Assembly (NCBI GenBank): GCA_045530725.1
Contig: JAZSCT010000030.1
Coordinates: 1 to 50,677 of the forward strand
Direction: 5' to 3'
Source: SIG435 sp045530725
Lineage (GTDB): Bacteria > Bacillota > Clostridia > UMGS1810
DNA: 50,677 nt
This document shows positions 42,955-50,677 of this stretch, piece after piece (positions within the stretch are counted from its first letter, which is position 1; each line of letters starts with the position of its first letter). Below the pieces are notes generated by a model. That model ran no database searches. It had not been told where the DNA came from and was given only the letters and a program-made list of their open reading frames with translations. The translations under genes were made by a program, and so were the position numbers.

Positions 42955-43668
42955 CTACAATATAAGCCCTCTGGTCCTGAGACTGTCATATCTGTTGCCT
43001 GAACAGATAAAATGATCCACAAGATGCACATCAATATCATTAAACATTCTGTCCGCTTTCATAGTGGCTGCCACATCCTCATCAGAAGGGTTTAAGTTAC
43101 CTCCCGGATGATTGTGTGCCAAGATAAGGGCCGTGGCATTGTTTTTTAAAACAAGTTCCACTATTTCACGTGAATACACGGCAGTTCTGTCAACAGTCCC
43201 CTCACTTATGGTGCAGATTTTTATTACTTTGCTCTTATTGTTCAACAAAATTGCAATAAGGCTTTCCTTCTTTCTGTTTGAGAAGTAATCACAGCAAAAT
43301 CTTCCTGCATCATCCATATCCTTTAGATATGTGACCTTACGATCGTATTTGTATTTGTTTCTTACACGGTAATTGTTGATTTCTGCCACATAATTTATAA
43401 GAAATGCAGTTTCCTTGCCTACTCCTTCCACTTTCTGAAGGTATTCTATATCTGCATTGAACACATTTTCCAGATTACCGAATTCCTTTATCAATGCGTG
43501 GGCAATAACATTTGTATCTTTCACTCTGTTTGTAAAATACAAAAGCATTTCCAGTTTCTCGTGATCAGAAAGTACTTCTATACCGTTGGAGAAATACTTT
43601 TCTTTCATACGTGCTCTGTGACCGAGATGAATGTTCACTTTTTTTAATGAATCGTTTTTATCTATCAT
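42955..43668 (-). CDS. radC: RadC family JAB-domain protein
   Basis: 237 residues. The N-terminal helix-hairpin-helix part is followed by a JAMM/MPN metalloprotease-like domain: HNHPGGNLNPSDED (the JAMM metal site) and DVHLVDHFIC. Members were once linked to DNA repair, but their reaction is unknown. The full JAMM ligand set is present. It lies 30 bp downstream of tlyA, in the same direction. Confidence 0.92.
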   Translation of the reverse strand: MIDKNDSLKKVNIHLGHRARMKEKYFSNGIEVLSDHEKLEMLLYFTNRVKDTNVIAHALIKEFGNLENVFNADIEYLQKVEGVGKETAFLINYVAEINNYRVRNKYKYDRKVTYLKDMDDAGRFCCDYFSNRKKESLIAILLNNKSKVIKICTISEGTVDRTAVYSREIVELVLKNNATALILAHNHPGGNLNPSDEDVAATMKADRMFNDIDVHLVDHFICSGNRYDSLRTRGLIL

Positions 43669-43698
43669 AACACTACCCTGAAAAATTAATTCTTAAAT

Positions 43699-44502
43699 TT
43701 ATTTTGTATCATTGTGGGCATTATCCACCACAGTTTTTATGTATTCATCACCAAACTGGTCGGAATCTGATACTTCTTTTCTCACATACATAAGAAACTC
43801 TATATTTCCTTCAGGTCCTTTGATTGGCGAATAGTCCAGACCGATAATACTAAATCCCAGTTCACGTGCGATATTCAAGCATTTGTCAATTACTTTGATA
43901 TGCACATTCTTGTCTTTGATTACACCTTTTTTGCCCACGTCTTCTCTCTGTGCTTCAAACTGAGGCTTGATAAGGGCAACACAGGTGCCGCCTTCTTTCA
44001 GGAAGGAATATACAACAGGAAGCACAAGTTTTAAAGATATAAATGATACATCTATTGAAGAAAAATCAACTTCCTCTTCAAAAATACTATTGTCAAGATA
44101 TCTTACATTTGTTCTCTCAATATTTACAACTCTTTCATCATTTCTCAGTTTCCAGGCAAGTTGTCCGTATCCAACGTCAATGGAATATACTTTTTTCGCT
44201 CCGTTCTGAAGCATACAGTCTGTGAATCCGCCTGTGGATGCACCCACATCAGTGCACACAAAATCACTTAGATTTATATCAAATGAATCAATGGCTTTCT
44301 CAAGTTTGAGTCCGCCGCGGCTTACATACTTAAGCGTATTTCCACGTATCTCAAGTCTCTGTCCTTCTGAAACCTTATCTCCGGCTTTCATCGCCTTCTG
44401 ATCATCCACATATACAATTCCTGCCATTATATAAGCCTTTGCACGTTCTCTTGACTCTACAAGGCCACGGTTCACAAGTTCAACGTCAAGTCTTTCTTTC
44501 AT
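43699..44502 (-). CDS. tlyA: TlyA-family rRNA 2'-O-methyltransferase
   Basis: 267 residues: S4 RNA-binding N-terminus (MKERLDVELVNRGLVESRERAKAYI) and an FtsJ-like SAM domain (VCTDVGASTGGFTDCMLQNGA, DVSFISLK, ALIKPQFE). It methylates ribose 2'-OH in 16S/23S rRNA. The start ATG 44502 overlaps the dxs stop by 4 bp (ATGA), showing translational coupling. The dxs-tlyA pair is common in Clostridia. Confidence 0.93.
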   Translation of the reverse strand: MKERLDVELVNRGLVESRERAKAYIMAGIVYVDDQKAMKAGDKVSEGQRLEIRGNTLKYVSRGGLKLEKAIDSFDINLSDFVCTDVGASTGGFTDCMLQNGAKKVYSIDVGYGQLAWKLRNDERVVNIERTNVRYLDNSIFEEEVDFSSIDVSFISLKLVLPVVYSFLKEGGTCVALIKPQFEAQREDVGKKGVIKDKNVHIKVIDKCLNIARELGFSIIGLDYSPIKGPEGNIEFLMYVRKEVSDSDQFGDEYIKTVVDNAHNDTK

Positions 44503-46337
44503 AAAAAGTCTCCATTTACATCCCACATCTGAGATTTTATTTTTTCAACTATACTTTCTTTATCAAGATGATAAAGTTTCATAAGTTCACTTACTTTGCC
44601 GTGAGGAACAAACTCATCAGGCCAACCGAAGTGAATATAGTTTCCCGGGATCATACGGGATATGAAACTTCCCGCTCCGCCGTTTATCACATTGTCCTCT
44701 ATAGTAACTATCATTTTGCATTTTGATACATACTTTCTCACAATTTCTTCATCAAAAGGCTTCACACATCTTAAGTTGATTACCGCTGTGCTGATATGAG
44801 ACTTTTCCAGTTCTTCAGCAGATGATATGGCAACATCTTTCATATTTCCTACAGAAATAATGGCAACACTATCCCCGTCTTTTACCACTTCTGCCTTTGA
44901 AAATTCGAACTTTTCCGATATGTCAAGGCTCACTTCACCTCTGGGATATCTTATGGCAACAGGGGAATCCATATCATTTATGGCATACTTTATCATAGAT
45001 TCAAGTTCACTTATATCAGAGGGGCATAACACCGTCATATTGGGTATATGTGTAAGGTATGACAAGTCAAAAACACCCTGATGTGTAGCACCGTCATTAC
45101 CTACAACACCTGCCCTGTCTATAAGAAACACACAGTGCAGATTCTGAAGACATACATCGTGGATAAGTTGGTCATATGCCCTTTGCAAAAATGTGGAATA
45201 CACACAGAATACCGGCACAACCCCACCGCAAGACAACCCTGCAGAAAAAGTGGTGGCGTGTTGCTCTGCTATTCCCACATCAAAAAATCTGTCGGGATAA
45301 TTCTTCTCCACATTTTTGAGTCCGCATCCTGAAGACATAGCGGCAGTAATAACTGCTATATTTTTGTTGTAAGACATTTCCTTGCAAAGAATCTCACCAA
45401 CGGCTTCGGAATAGGATTTGCCTGATGGTTTTTTTGTACTGCTGCTTACACCATGAAATGCTTCAGGCTTGATTTCTGCATCTTTGTAACCATATCCTTT
45501 TTTGGTAAGCACGTGAACAAGCACAGGCTCATCAAGATTTTTGGCTCTTTTTAAAATCTCTGTAACTTCTTCAAGATTGTGACCATCTACGGGTCCAAGA
45601 TAAGTAAATCCCAGTTCTTCAAAATAAACCCCTGTCATAGAAGAATATTTAATCTTCTCTTTGGCAGTAGAAAGTGCACTTATCATACTGTCTCCGGCTT
45701 TACCAAATTTCTTTAAGAAGTTTGACAAGTCGCTTTTTGTCTCCATATATCGTTTACTTGTACGGAGTTTGGTAAGATGTCTTGAAAGCCCACCTACGTT
45801 CTTTCCGATACTCATTTCATTGTCATTAAGAATAACGATAAGTTTTGTACCGCTGTTTCCCGCATCGTTCAGAGCCTCAAACGCCTCTCCGCCGCCAAGA
45901 GAACCGTCGCCGATAAGGGCTGCTACATTGTAGTCTTCCCCTCTTATATCTCTGGCTCTTGCCATACCAAGTGCCGCAGAGACAGAAGTGCTTGCATGAC
46001 CCGATACAAAACTGTCATATTCACTCTCTGATGGATTTGGGAATCCTGATATACCGCCAAGTTGTCTTAAGGTGTGAAATGTATCATACCTTCCTGTAAG
46101 AAGTTTATGTACATAACTCTGATGTCCTACATCAAAGACAAACTTATCATTAGGGGTATCAAATGCCAGATGCATACTGACAATAAGTTCAACCACACCA
46201 AGGTTTGATGCCAGATGCCCCCCGTTTTTCATAACTGTATCTATCAGAAATTTTCGTATTTCCTTACACAAATCACCAAGTTCTGCTTTGGATAAATCCT
46301 TTATATCCTTTGGTGTTTTAATTTTTTCTAAAAGCAT
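44499..46337 (-). CDS. dxs: 1-deoxy-D-xylulose-5-phosphate synthase
   Basis: 612 residues. Thiamine-diphosphate motif GDGSLGGGEAFEALNDAG with the metal site NDN, the GHVDG-type block, and the transketolase C-terminal domains (GYGYKDAEI; AEQHATTFSAGLS). It condenses pyruvate and glyceraldehyde-3-phosphate, the first step of non-mevalonate isoprenoid synthesis. It follows oapA with the stop and start only 1 bp apart, so expression is tied to the OLE transcript. Confidence 0.97.
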   Translation of the reverse strand: MLLEKIKTPKDIKDLSKAELGDLCKEIRKFLIDTVMKNGGHLASNLGVVELIVSMHLAFDTPNDKFVFDVGHQSYVHKLLTGRYDTFHTLRQLGGISGFPNPSESEYDSFVSGHASTSVSAALGMARARDIRGEDYNVAALIGDGSLGGGEAFEALNDAGNSGTKLIVILNDNEMSIGKNVGGLSRHLTKLRTSKRYMETKSDLSNFLKKFGKAGDSMISALSTAKEKIKYSSMTGVYFEELGFTYLGPVDGHNLEEVTEILKRAKNLDEPVLVHVLTKKGYGYKDAEIKPEAFHGVSSSTKKPSGKSYSEAVGEILCKEMSYNKNIAVITAAMSSGCGLKNVEKNYPDRFFDVGIAEQHATTFSAGLSCGGVVPVFCVYSTFLQRAYDQLIHDVCLQNLHCVFLIDRAGVVGNDGATHQGVFDLSYLTHIPNMTVLCPSDISELESMIKYAINDMDSPVAIRYPRGEVSLDISEKFEFSKAEVVKDGDSVAIISVGNMKDVAISSAEELEKSHISTAVINLRCVKPFDEEIVRKYVSKCKMIVTIEDNVINGGAGSFISRMIPGNYIHFGWPDEFVPHGKVSELMKLYHLDKESIVEKIKSQMWDVNGDFL

Positions 46338-46338
46338 A

Positions 46339-46923
46339 TTAATTCTCTTTTCTGCTCTTTTTTGTGGTTGGATTTTTCTTTGAAAAAATCCGCTTGAAGG
46401 TATATACAGTTCTTCCTACAAAAGCGATGATGCTATCGCCCTTTGAAAGGGCAAATCCCTTACCCATTGCCTTTCCGCCAACAGTAAGCGCCGCAACTAT
46501 ACCTGCAAGAATAAGATTCATTACACGGTTTTCCGTTGTATCAGGCTGTGTCATAAGGGCAACTATTGTAGCCGCAAGACCGCCCGAGATAACTCCTGCA
46601 ATATCACCGATAACATCATTACAGAAGTTGGAAACCTTATCGGCACTTCTTATAAGTGCGATTGCTTCCTTACCGCCTTTCATTCCTTTTGCGCTTCTTG
46701 CATGGAACGGTGCTTCCGATACAGAAGTAATGGCTATACCGATTATATCAAATACAATACCTATAAGTATTACCGCTAAAAGTACGGAAAATGCCACATA
46801 AATATTTACTTTTTCAAGTATTTCGTTTGTAGCCACATTCATGGACATAGATAATATAAATGTGATAATTGTAATATATATTGCCCAACCTATGCGGCCC
46901 TTTTCTTTTTTTGTTTTTTTCAT
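46339..46923 (-). CDS. oapA: OLE-associated membrane protein OapA (DUF21-like)
   Basis: 194 residues with four hydrophobic helices (about 11-31, 42-66, 105-125, 133-153) and a basic C-tail (KKNPTTKKSRK). It carries DUF21/CorB-like membrane sequence (SEAPFHARSAKGMKGGKEA, KVSNFCNDVIGD). In Bacillales and Clostridia the gene directly downstream of OLE RNA encodes OapA, the membrane protein that binds OLE; here the size, membrane topology, position between OLE and dxs, and DUF21 similarity all fit. AAGGAA precedes the ATG. Confidence 0.85.
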   Translation of the reverse strand: MKKTKKEKGRIGWAIYITIITFILSMSMNVATNEILEKVNIYVAFSVLLAVILIGIVFDIIGIAITSVSEAPFHARSAKGMKGGKEAIALIRSADKVSNFCNDVIGDIAGVISGGLAATIVALMTQPDTTENRVMNLILAGIVAALTVGGKAMGKGFALSKGDSIIAFVGRTVYTFKRIFSKKNPTTKKSRKEN

Positions 46924-46945
46924 TTCAATATTCCTTAATAAATAT

Positions 46946-47610
46946 AATTAAGGTGGCTATATGCGAAGTTAAATTTACGGCTTAGGTCCGGTTGGATTTC
47001 CCACTCTGTCACCAAATCGTCGCCGAAATGGCAGTTCCCTCTTAAGACAGGGTGTGTCGTGTCACCACCAACACTACCGGATTACCACTTAGTCCGCACT
47101 GCAATCCCTCGCATAAACCAGCCTAGGAGATTTCCTCCGCAGTCAAATTAACTCTTAGCCTCTTTTGCAAGCAATCTTTCAAACCCCGAATCTTTTTTGC
47201 CCAATGGCCGTTGGGTAAAAAAGCATGTTGATTATCCGTGATTGTTCACTCAAGGCAGGCTACTCTGCTCACAGCATATTGCTACCTACACCGCAAAACA
47301 GGTTTTATCCTAAACCGTAATCTTGTCTCTGATTTCAAGACGGTCATCCGGGGAATCATCGGTACATCTGGCAACGAATTGCCCATACCGGTAACCCCTG
47401 GGTGAGGACTACGCATTTAGGTCTCCACGGAAAAAGGGTCAACGCCCGCATGCCATTACGGATCGCCCTTAAACCTTAACTCCCAGCATCAGCCCCACAC
47501 TGGGCGTATGAAGCCAAACACAAGGAACTTCATCGATATGCCCTTTAATGGATTTTTAGGCCCACCTTAAAAGTTAACCGATCTGACTAGGATACTGTGC
47601 CACCTAATTA
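46946..47610 (-). ncRNA. ole: OLE RNA (ornate, large, extremophilic)
   Basis: A 665-nt gene-free but highly structured stretch upstream of oapA-dxs. The ends pair: 5' AATTAGGTGGC (47610-47599) with 3' GCCACCTTAATT (46957-46946). Internal stems include CTTTTTT..CCCAA / TTGGG..AAAAAAG (47192-47222). GC content is well above the surrounding spacers, and no open frame runs through it. The length (~600-700 nt), own promoter, and location before oapA and dxs in the isoprenoid region match the OLE RNA class, which binds OapA at the membrane and is tied to stress and Mg2+ tolerance. Assignment is from structure and context, not a covariance search. Confidence 0.88.
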
Positions 47611-47647
47611 ACATAAAACTATAAGAAGATAACATCTTCGTCCAATT

Positions 47648-47676
47648 ATTTTAGCATAACAGTCAGAAAATGTAAA
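47648..47676 (-). promoter_or_regulatory. OLE RNA promoter
   Basis: Minus strand: -35 TTTACA (47676-47671), 17-bp spacer, -10 TAAAAT (47653-47648). Transcription would begin about 30 nt before the OLE closing stem. Confidence 0.75.
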
Positions 47677-47831
47677 GGGATATTTATATATTGTCACAAA
47701 TTAGTAATACAAAAAAATACAGAAAAATATGCAAACTTCCTGCACATTTCCCTGTATAAACATATTGCAAAAAACGAAATTAACAAAACAGATATTTCTC
47801 TCATATATTATATGGGAGGTGAAATATTATC

Positions 47832-48221
47832 ATGAAAAACTGTTGTGTAAGACTGTGCAGCGCACTTGGAATATTCTTCAGCATAATTGTGGCTATCATC
47901 GTTGGATTTCTCACATTTAATGCAACTATAACTGTAACTCCTGCATTTTTGTGGGTACTTTTTGGCATAGCGGTGGTGTATCAGGCAGTAATATTGTTAA
48001 AAACAGGTTGTACTGATACAAACAACTGCATATGTGAAACTCTCGGCATTGTGTTTACAGGAATACTTGGCACAATTGTAACATCCCTTATTCTTCTTGG
48101 AATAACCTTTGCAGCGACAAGCGTACTCGGTGCTGTAATCACAGGACTTCTTCTGGGATTTTTTACTTTGCTTATAACTTCTGTTATATGTCTTATAAGG
48201 TGTATAGCAAATTGTAATTAA
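47832..48221 (+). CDS. Small four-helix membrane protein, Cys-rich
   Basis: 129 residues with four hydrophobic helices (about 10-30, 36-54, 68-92, 95-120) and paired cysteines (KNCCVRLC at the start; KTGCTDTNNCICE in the loop; CLIRCIANC at the end). GGGAGGTG is well placed before the ATG. No family recognised. It is divergent from the OLE operon, sharing the 47,677-47,831 spacer. The cysteines could bind metal or form bridges. Whether it belongs with OLE is unknown. Confidence 0.65.
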   Translation: MKNCCVRLCSALGIFFSIIVAIIVGFLTFNATITVTPAFLWVLFGIAVVYQAVILLKTGCTDTNNCICETLGIVFTGILGTIVTSLILLGITFAATSVLGAVITGLLLGFFTLLITSVICLIRCIANCN

Positions 48222-48230
48222 AAAAGGAAA

Positions 48231-48331
48231 TGTAAAAAGACTCCAGTCTGTGGAAAGGCAAAAAATACGTTAACAGAGGTCTAAAACATCAGGTAACCTT
48301 ACCCGGTTTTTTATTATGCAGGAAATATTAC
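48231..48331. repeat. Structured repeat, copy 1
   Basis: Shares a ~100-bp pattern with 48467-48568: (T/C)GTAAAAAG + hairpin + ATACGTTAACAGA + TTATTATG(C/T)AGGAAATATTAC. The hairpin AGAC-TCCA-GTCT (48238-48249) covaries with AGCC-TCCA-GGCT of copy 2. Confidence 0.65.
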
Positions 48332-48354
48332 ACTTCAATGTAATATTTCCTTTT
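48321..48354 (+). terminator. Terminator after repeat copy 1
   Basis: 12-bp stem GGAAATATTACA / TGTAATATTTCC with T-run on the plus strand. Confidence 0.85.
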
Positions 48355-48466
48355 CTATTTACCTTTTCACTACGAATAAACATCGCCATCGTAGTATAAA
48401 CATACAACTTCGCCTCTGTTTATCCGTCCTGAAGTCTCTTTCCTATTTCCTTAATTTAACAAAGAA

Positions 48467-48568
48467 CGTAAAAAGCCTCCAGGCTGTGAAAAGGCGGAGA
48501 ATACGTTAACAGAAGCCTAAAAACATATGACAACCTTATAAAGTTTCTTATTATGTAGGAAATATTAC
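48467..48568. repeat. Structured repeat, copy 2
   Basis: Second copy of the pattern at 48231. Hairpin AGCC-TCCA-GGCT (48474-48485). It ends at GGAAATATTAC, after which a different hairpin starts. Confidence 0.65.
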
Positions 48569-48569
48569 T

Positions 48570-48597
48570 TTACCCCCAAGCAAGTGTTTGGGGGTAA
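48570..48597. terminator. TTACCCCCAA / TTGGGGGTAA hairpin
   Basis: 10-bp perfect GC-rich stem with an 8-nt loop, in the spacer behind vanW; flanking T-runs are weak. Confidence 0.5.
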
Positions 48598-48624
48598 TTG
48601 TCGATATATAAGGATTATTATAAT

Positions 48625-49440
48625 CTACTGTATTTTTAATCCCTCTGTATCATACATCACTTTTGCATAATTATCACGAATCTTTTCTTCATTTATAAGA
48701 CTGTTGTCTGATTTTGTATAAGTTTTTCTGATAACACTGCCCACACGATATACATTATCGCCCTTTCTTTCAAAGTGTTCATTGAAAGATTTAATTTCAT
48801 ATCGGTATGGAATATCTTTATATCCTCTTATTTCTCCACATAGACAAGTGTCATCTACCCATACATTTATCTGAATGGGACTGTCGGAATTGTTTCTGAA
48901 ACGATAATCAAGATAATTATATGCGATAGATGTCCCTGTGCCAAAGGGAATTACTCTGCCTGAATCAGGAAACAAATCAAATCCTTCATGATGATGATGC
49001 TCAACTATCTCAAAAGAAGTATTTAAAATCATCCAATGTATAAGATTGGTAAACTGACACATTCCACCACCAATTCCTTCACCTAATGTTGAACCGGATA
49101 TATTGAGCCCGGGTTTATATCCTTTCCTTTTGGTAAGTTTCCCTACCAGATGCCAAAAAGAAAATACTTCTCCGGGATTTATGATAATCCCGTCCACCTT
49201 ATTGACTGCAATAGAAAGATTTGTTGCTTTGTTCTCCTGAAGAGTCATATCTACCCCACAAAGATTTCTTCTGATAATCGAAGAATGACTGAATATCAAA
49301 ACGGGAAGTTTATCCCCAGATTTTGTCTTTGCAAAATTCTTTTTTGAAATTATATTTTTTATGTATCTAGTGATTTGCAATTTACATACAGATACTTTGT
49401 ATGTAAGAGGACATATCTCGCAGAAAAGTTTTTTACCCAT
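48625..49440 (-). CDS. VanW family protein
   Basis: 271 residues. The VanW core is clear: NPGEVFSFWHLVGK, GGMCQFTNLIH, HHHHEGFD and the AYNYLDYRFRN block. VanW domains occur beside vancomycin-resistance genes but also widely in Clostridia; the reaction is unknown and no van gene is near, so no resistance is inferred. The N-terminus has Cys-rich CEICPLTYK rather than a clear signal peptide. GGAGATACA precedes the ATG. Confidence 0.9.
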   Translation of the reverse strand: MGKKLFCEICPLTYKVSVCKLQITRYIKNIISKKNFAKTKSGDKLPVLIFSHSSIIRRNLCGVDMTLQENKATNLSIAVNKVDGIIINPGEVFSFWHLVGKLTKRKGYKPGLNISGSTLGEGIGGGMCQFTNLIHWMILNTSFEIVEHHHHEGFDLFPDSGRVIPFGTGTSIAYNYLDYRFRNNSDSPIQINVWVDDTCLCGEIRGYKDIPYRYEIKSFNEHFERKGDNVYRVGSVIRKTYTKSDNSLINEEKIRDNYAKVMYDTEGLKIQ

Positions 49441-49460
49441 TGTATCTCCATTAAAAATAA

Positions 49461-49484
49461 GGAGATGTAAAAATTTACATCTCC
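49461..49484 (-). terminator. Terminator between purC and vanW
   Basis: Stem GGAGATGTAAA / TTTACATCTCC directly before vanW. Confidence 0.75.
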
Positions 49485-49495
49485 CAAAAATAATA

Positions 49496-50179
49496 TTATC
49501 TGTCTAAAATCAATTTTGTAAGTTCTACAGGATCAACAATCTTGTCGCCCTTATATACTCTCATATTGCCTGAAGCGATTTCATCGATAAGGATTACTTC
49601 GCCGTTGTTGTAACCAAATTCAAACTTGATATCCCAGAGATCAAGACCAATAGTCTTTAAGTCATCAGCAACAATCTTTGTGATTTTTAATGTCTGTTCT
49701 TTCATACTTTCAAACATTTCAGGTGTCATAACGCCAAGTGCTGCAAGGCCTTCTCCTGTTACAAGTGGATCGCCAAGGGCGTCATTTTTGAATGTACATT
49801 CTACATAACCGCCTTCAAGTACTGTGCCGTCTTTTATATATTCACCATATCTTCTGATGAAACTGCCTGTAGCAACAAGTCTGCAGATAACTTCGAGACC
49901 ATGTCCGAATACCTTGCCGGGAAGAACTTCCATGGTTGCTTCATCAACATTCGCTGATACATAGTGAGTCTTGATACCTGCTTCTTTAAGCATATCAAAA
50001 TAGTAAACACTTGTTCTTAAGTTTGCCTTACCGATACCTTCGATTGTAAGTCCTACGGAATTTTCACCAGGATCAAATACACCGTCTTTGCCTGTGCAGT
50101 CATCCTTGAATTTAAGCAATACATTGCCGTTGTCGAGACTATATACGTCTTTTGTCTTTCCTTCATAAATTTTCTTCAT
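49496..50179 (-). CDS. purC: Phosphoribosylaminoimidazole-succinocarboxamide synthase
   Basis: 227 residues, a normal PurC. Motifs: EGKTKDVY, the LKFKDDCTGKDG ATP-binding loop, VICRLVATGSFIRRYG and IKFEFGYNNGEVILIDEI. It makes SAICAR from CAIR and aspartate in purine synthesis. It is monocistronic here, with its own promoter and terminator, apart from other pur genes. Confidence 0.96.
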   Translation of the reverse strand: MKKIYEGKTKDVYSLDNGNVLLKFKDDCTGKDGVFDPGENSVGLTIEGIGKANLRTSVYYFDMLKEAGIKTHYVSANVDEATMEVLPGKVFGHGLEVICRLVATGSFIRRYGEYIKDGTVLEGGYVECTFKNDALGDPLVTGEGLAALGVMTPEMFESMKEQTLKITKIVADDLKTIGLDLWDIKFEFGYNNGEVILIDEIASGNMRVYKGDKIVDPVELTKLILDR

Positions 50180-50216
50180 TGTAATCTACTCCTTTTTGAG
50201 CTTTTATAACAGAAAT

Positions 50217-50245
50217 AATATACCATATTTTCGAATAAATTTCAA
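50217..50245 (-). promoter_or_regulatory. purC promoter
   Basis: Minus strand: -35 TTGAAA (50245-50240), 17-bp spacer, -10 TATATT (50222-50217). Confidence 0.7.
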
Positions 50246-50324
50246 TATTTTCTTTACGAAACTACAAAAAAAATTAAATTTAATACAAAAAATAAAAATT
50301 TTTTAAATTTTTTCAAAAAAACTC

Positions 50325-50353
50325 TTTACAAATCATTTTTTATGTAGTATAAT
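50325..50353 (+). promoter_or_regulatory. tRNA-Leu promoter
   Basis: -35 TTTACA (50325-50330), 17-bp spacer, -10 TATAAT (50348-50353). Confidence 0.75.
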
Positions 50354-50391
50354 AATCAAGTCGTCGGAAAACGACATAAATTAAATACTAT

Positions 50392-50476
50392 GCGGGAGTG
50401 CTGGAATAGGCAGACAGGCACGTTTGAGGGGCGTGTGTCAACCGACGTATGGGTTCAAGTCCCATTTCCCGCACCA
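50392..50476 (+). tRNA. tRNA-Leu (GAG)
   Basis: Acceptor GCGGGAG / TTCCCGC, class II long variable arm, anticodon loop TTGAGGG (anticodon GAG, reads CUC/CUU), T-arm GGGTTCAAGTCCC and encoded CCA. A terminator with the ACGACA/TGTCGT core follows. Confidence 0.95.
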
Positions 50477-50477
50477 A

Positions 50478-50520
50478 AAAGAAACGACAATTTTCGACAG
50501 GAAGTTGTCGTTTCTTTTTG
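50478..50520 (+). terminator. tRNA-Leu terminator
   Basis: Stem AAACGACAA / TTGTCGTTT with T-run. Confidence 0.88.
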
Positions 50521-50578
50521 GTCTTTTATCTTTTCGTGAAACTTGTCAAGTATTTCGGACAAATAAAAGAGTGAATTT

Positions 50579-50677
50579 TTACATCCAAACAGAATTAGGT
50601 GTCTTGTAACCTATTCCTGAATGTAATCGCTCTGAATTGTAATACAAATATATGTAGCTTAATATTTCTTGCTTTGC
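50579..50677 (-). mobile_element. IS3-family transposase C-terminus (partial)
   Basis: The last 32 codons of a transposase: YIYLYYNSERLHSGIGYKTP then NSVWM-stop, the classic IS3/IS150 end with the YN..R.H.GIGY.TP motif. The rest lies beyond the window. The following TGTCCGAAATACTTGAC (50546-50562, minus strand) is likely the element's end. Confidence 0.88.

Noticed and set aside
48231..48331. Cyclic-di-GMP riboswitch
   Set aside because: A few bases resemble that aptamer's end, but the conserved core and tetraloop receptor are absent and no target gene follows.
1..50677. CRISPR array
   Set aside because: No regularly spaced repeats of 25-40 bp with unique spacers were found, and no cas genes.

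Overview
The window is low-GC DNA from an anaerobic member of the Clostridia (Firmicutes); I cannot name the genus. The evidence is the gene order rpmH-rnpA-yidD-yidC-jag-mnmE-mnmG-rsmG-noc, a PflB/PflA pair, a rubredoxin plus FprA-type flavodiiron protein, a YlmC/YmxH sporulation-type protein, S-layer-homology (SLH) surface proteins, a tmRNA with tag ANNNLAYAA, and an OLE RNA upstream of oapA and dxs. Most genes lie on the minus strand.

Layout. 1-5 kb is a decaying accessory block: small orphan proteins, a broken tRNA-Ser, a nonsense-interrupted alkyltransferase-like gene, nitroreductase debris, an inverted-repeat element, and truncated rhodanese-lipoprotein and LicD genes. 5-12 kb is anaerobic redox and fermentation: nitroreductase, NifX-like protein, rubredoxin, flavodiiron protein, a lipid kinase gene with an in-frame TGA, and pflBA. 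12.2-13.7 kb holds LysR and transporter debris, ssrA and a duplicated ssrA 3' end. 13.7-18.5 kb has gdhA, a THF riboswitch with folT, a secreted papain-like protease with a membrane partner, and a degenerate second copy of the folT promoter/leader. 18.5-26 kb is the conserved origin-proximal block, but dnaA is not beside rpmH. 26-38 kb is cell envelope: a cell-wall amidase, two SLH proteins (one about 2,090 aa) and a membrane-anchored helical protein. 38-43.7 kb is translation and RNA modification: two pseudouridine synthases, a TetM-like GTPase fused to a Rae1/YacP-type NYN nuclease domain, a lipoprotein and RadC. 43.7-47.7 kb is an OLE RNA-oapA-dxs-tlyA operon. 47.8-50.7 kb has a small membrane protein, two copies of a structured repeat, VanW, purC, tRNA-Leu and the end of an IS3-family element.

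The two most interesting systems are (i) the about 665-nt OLE RNA with its own promoter and a long-range closing stem, directly upstream of its membrane partner gene and dxs; and (ii) the ribosome-protection-type GTPase fused to an A-site-nuclease-like domain, which would join ribosome A-site targeting and mRNA cleavage in one polypeptide. A recurrent theme is genome decay: at least seven broken genes, several beside tRNA or tmRNA ends that look like scars of mobile-element integration.
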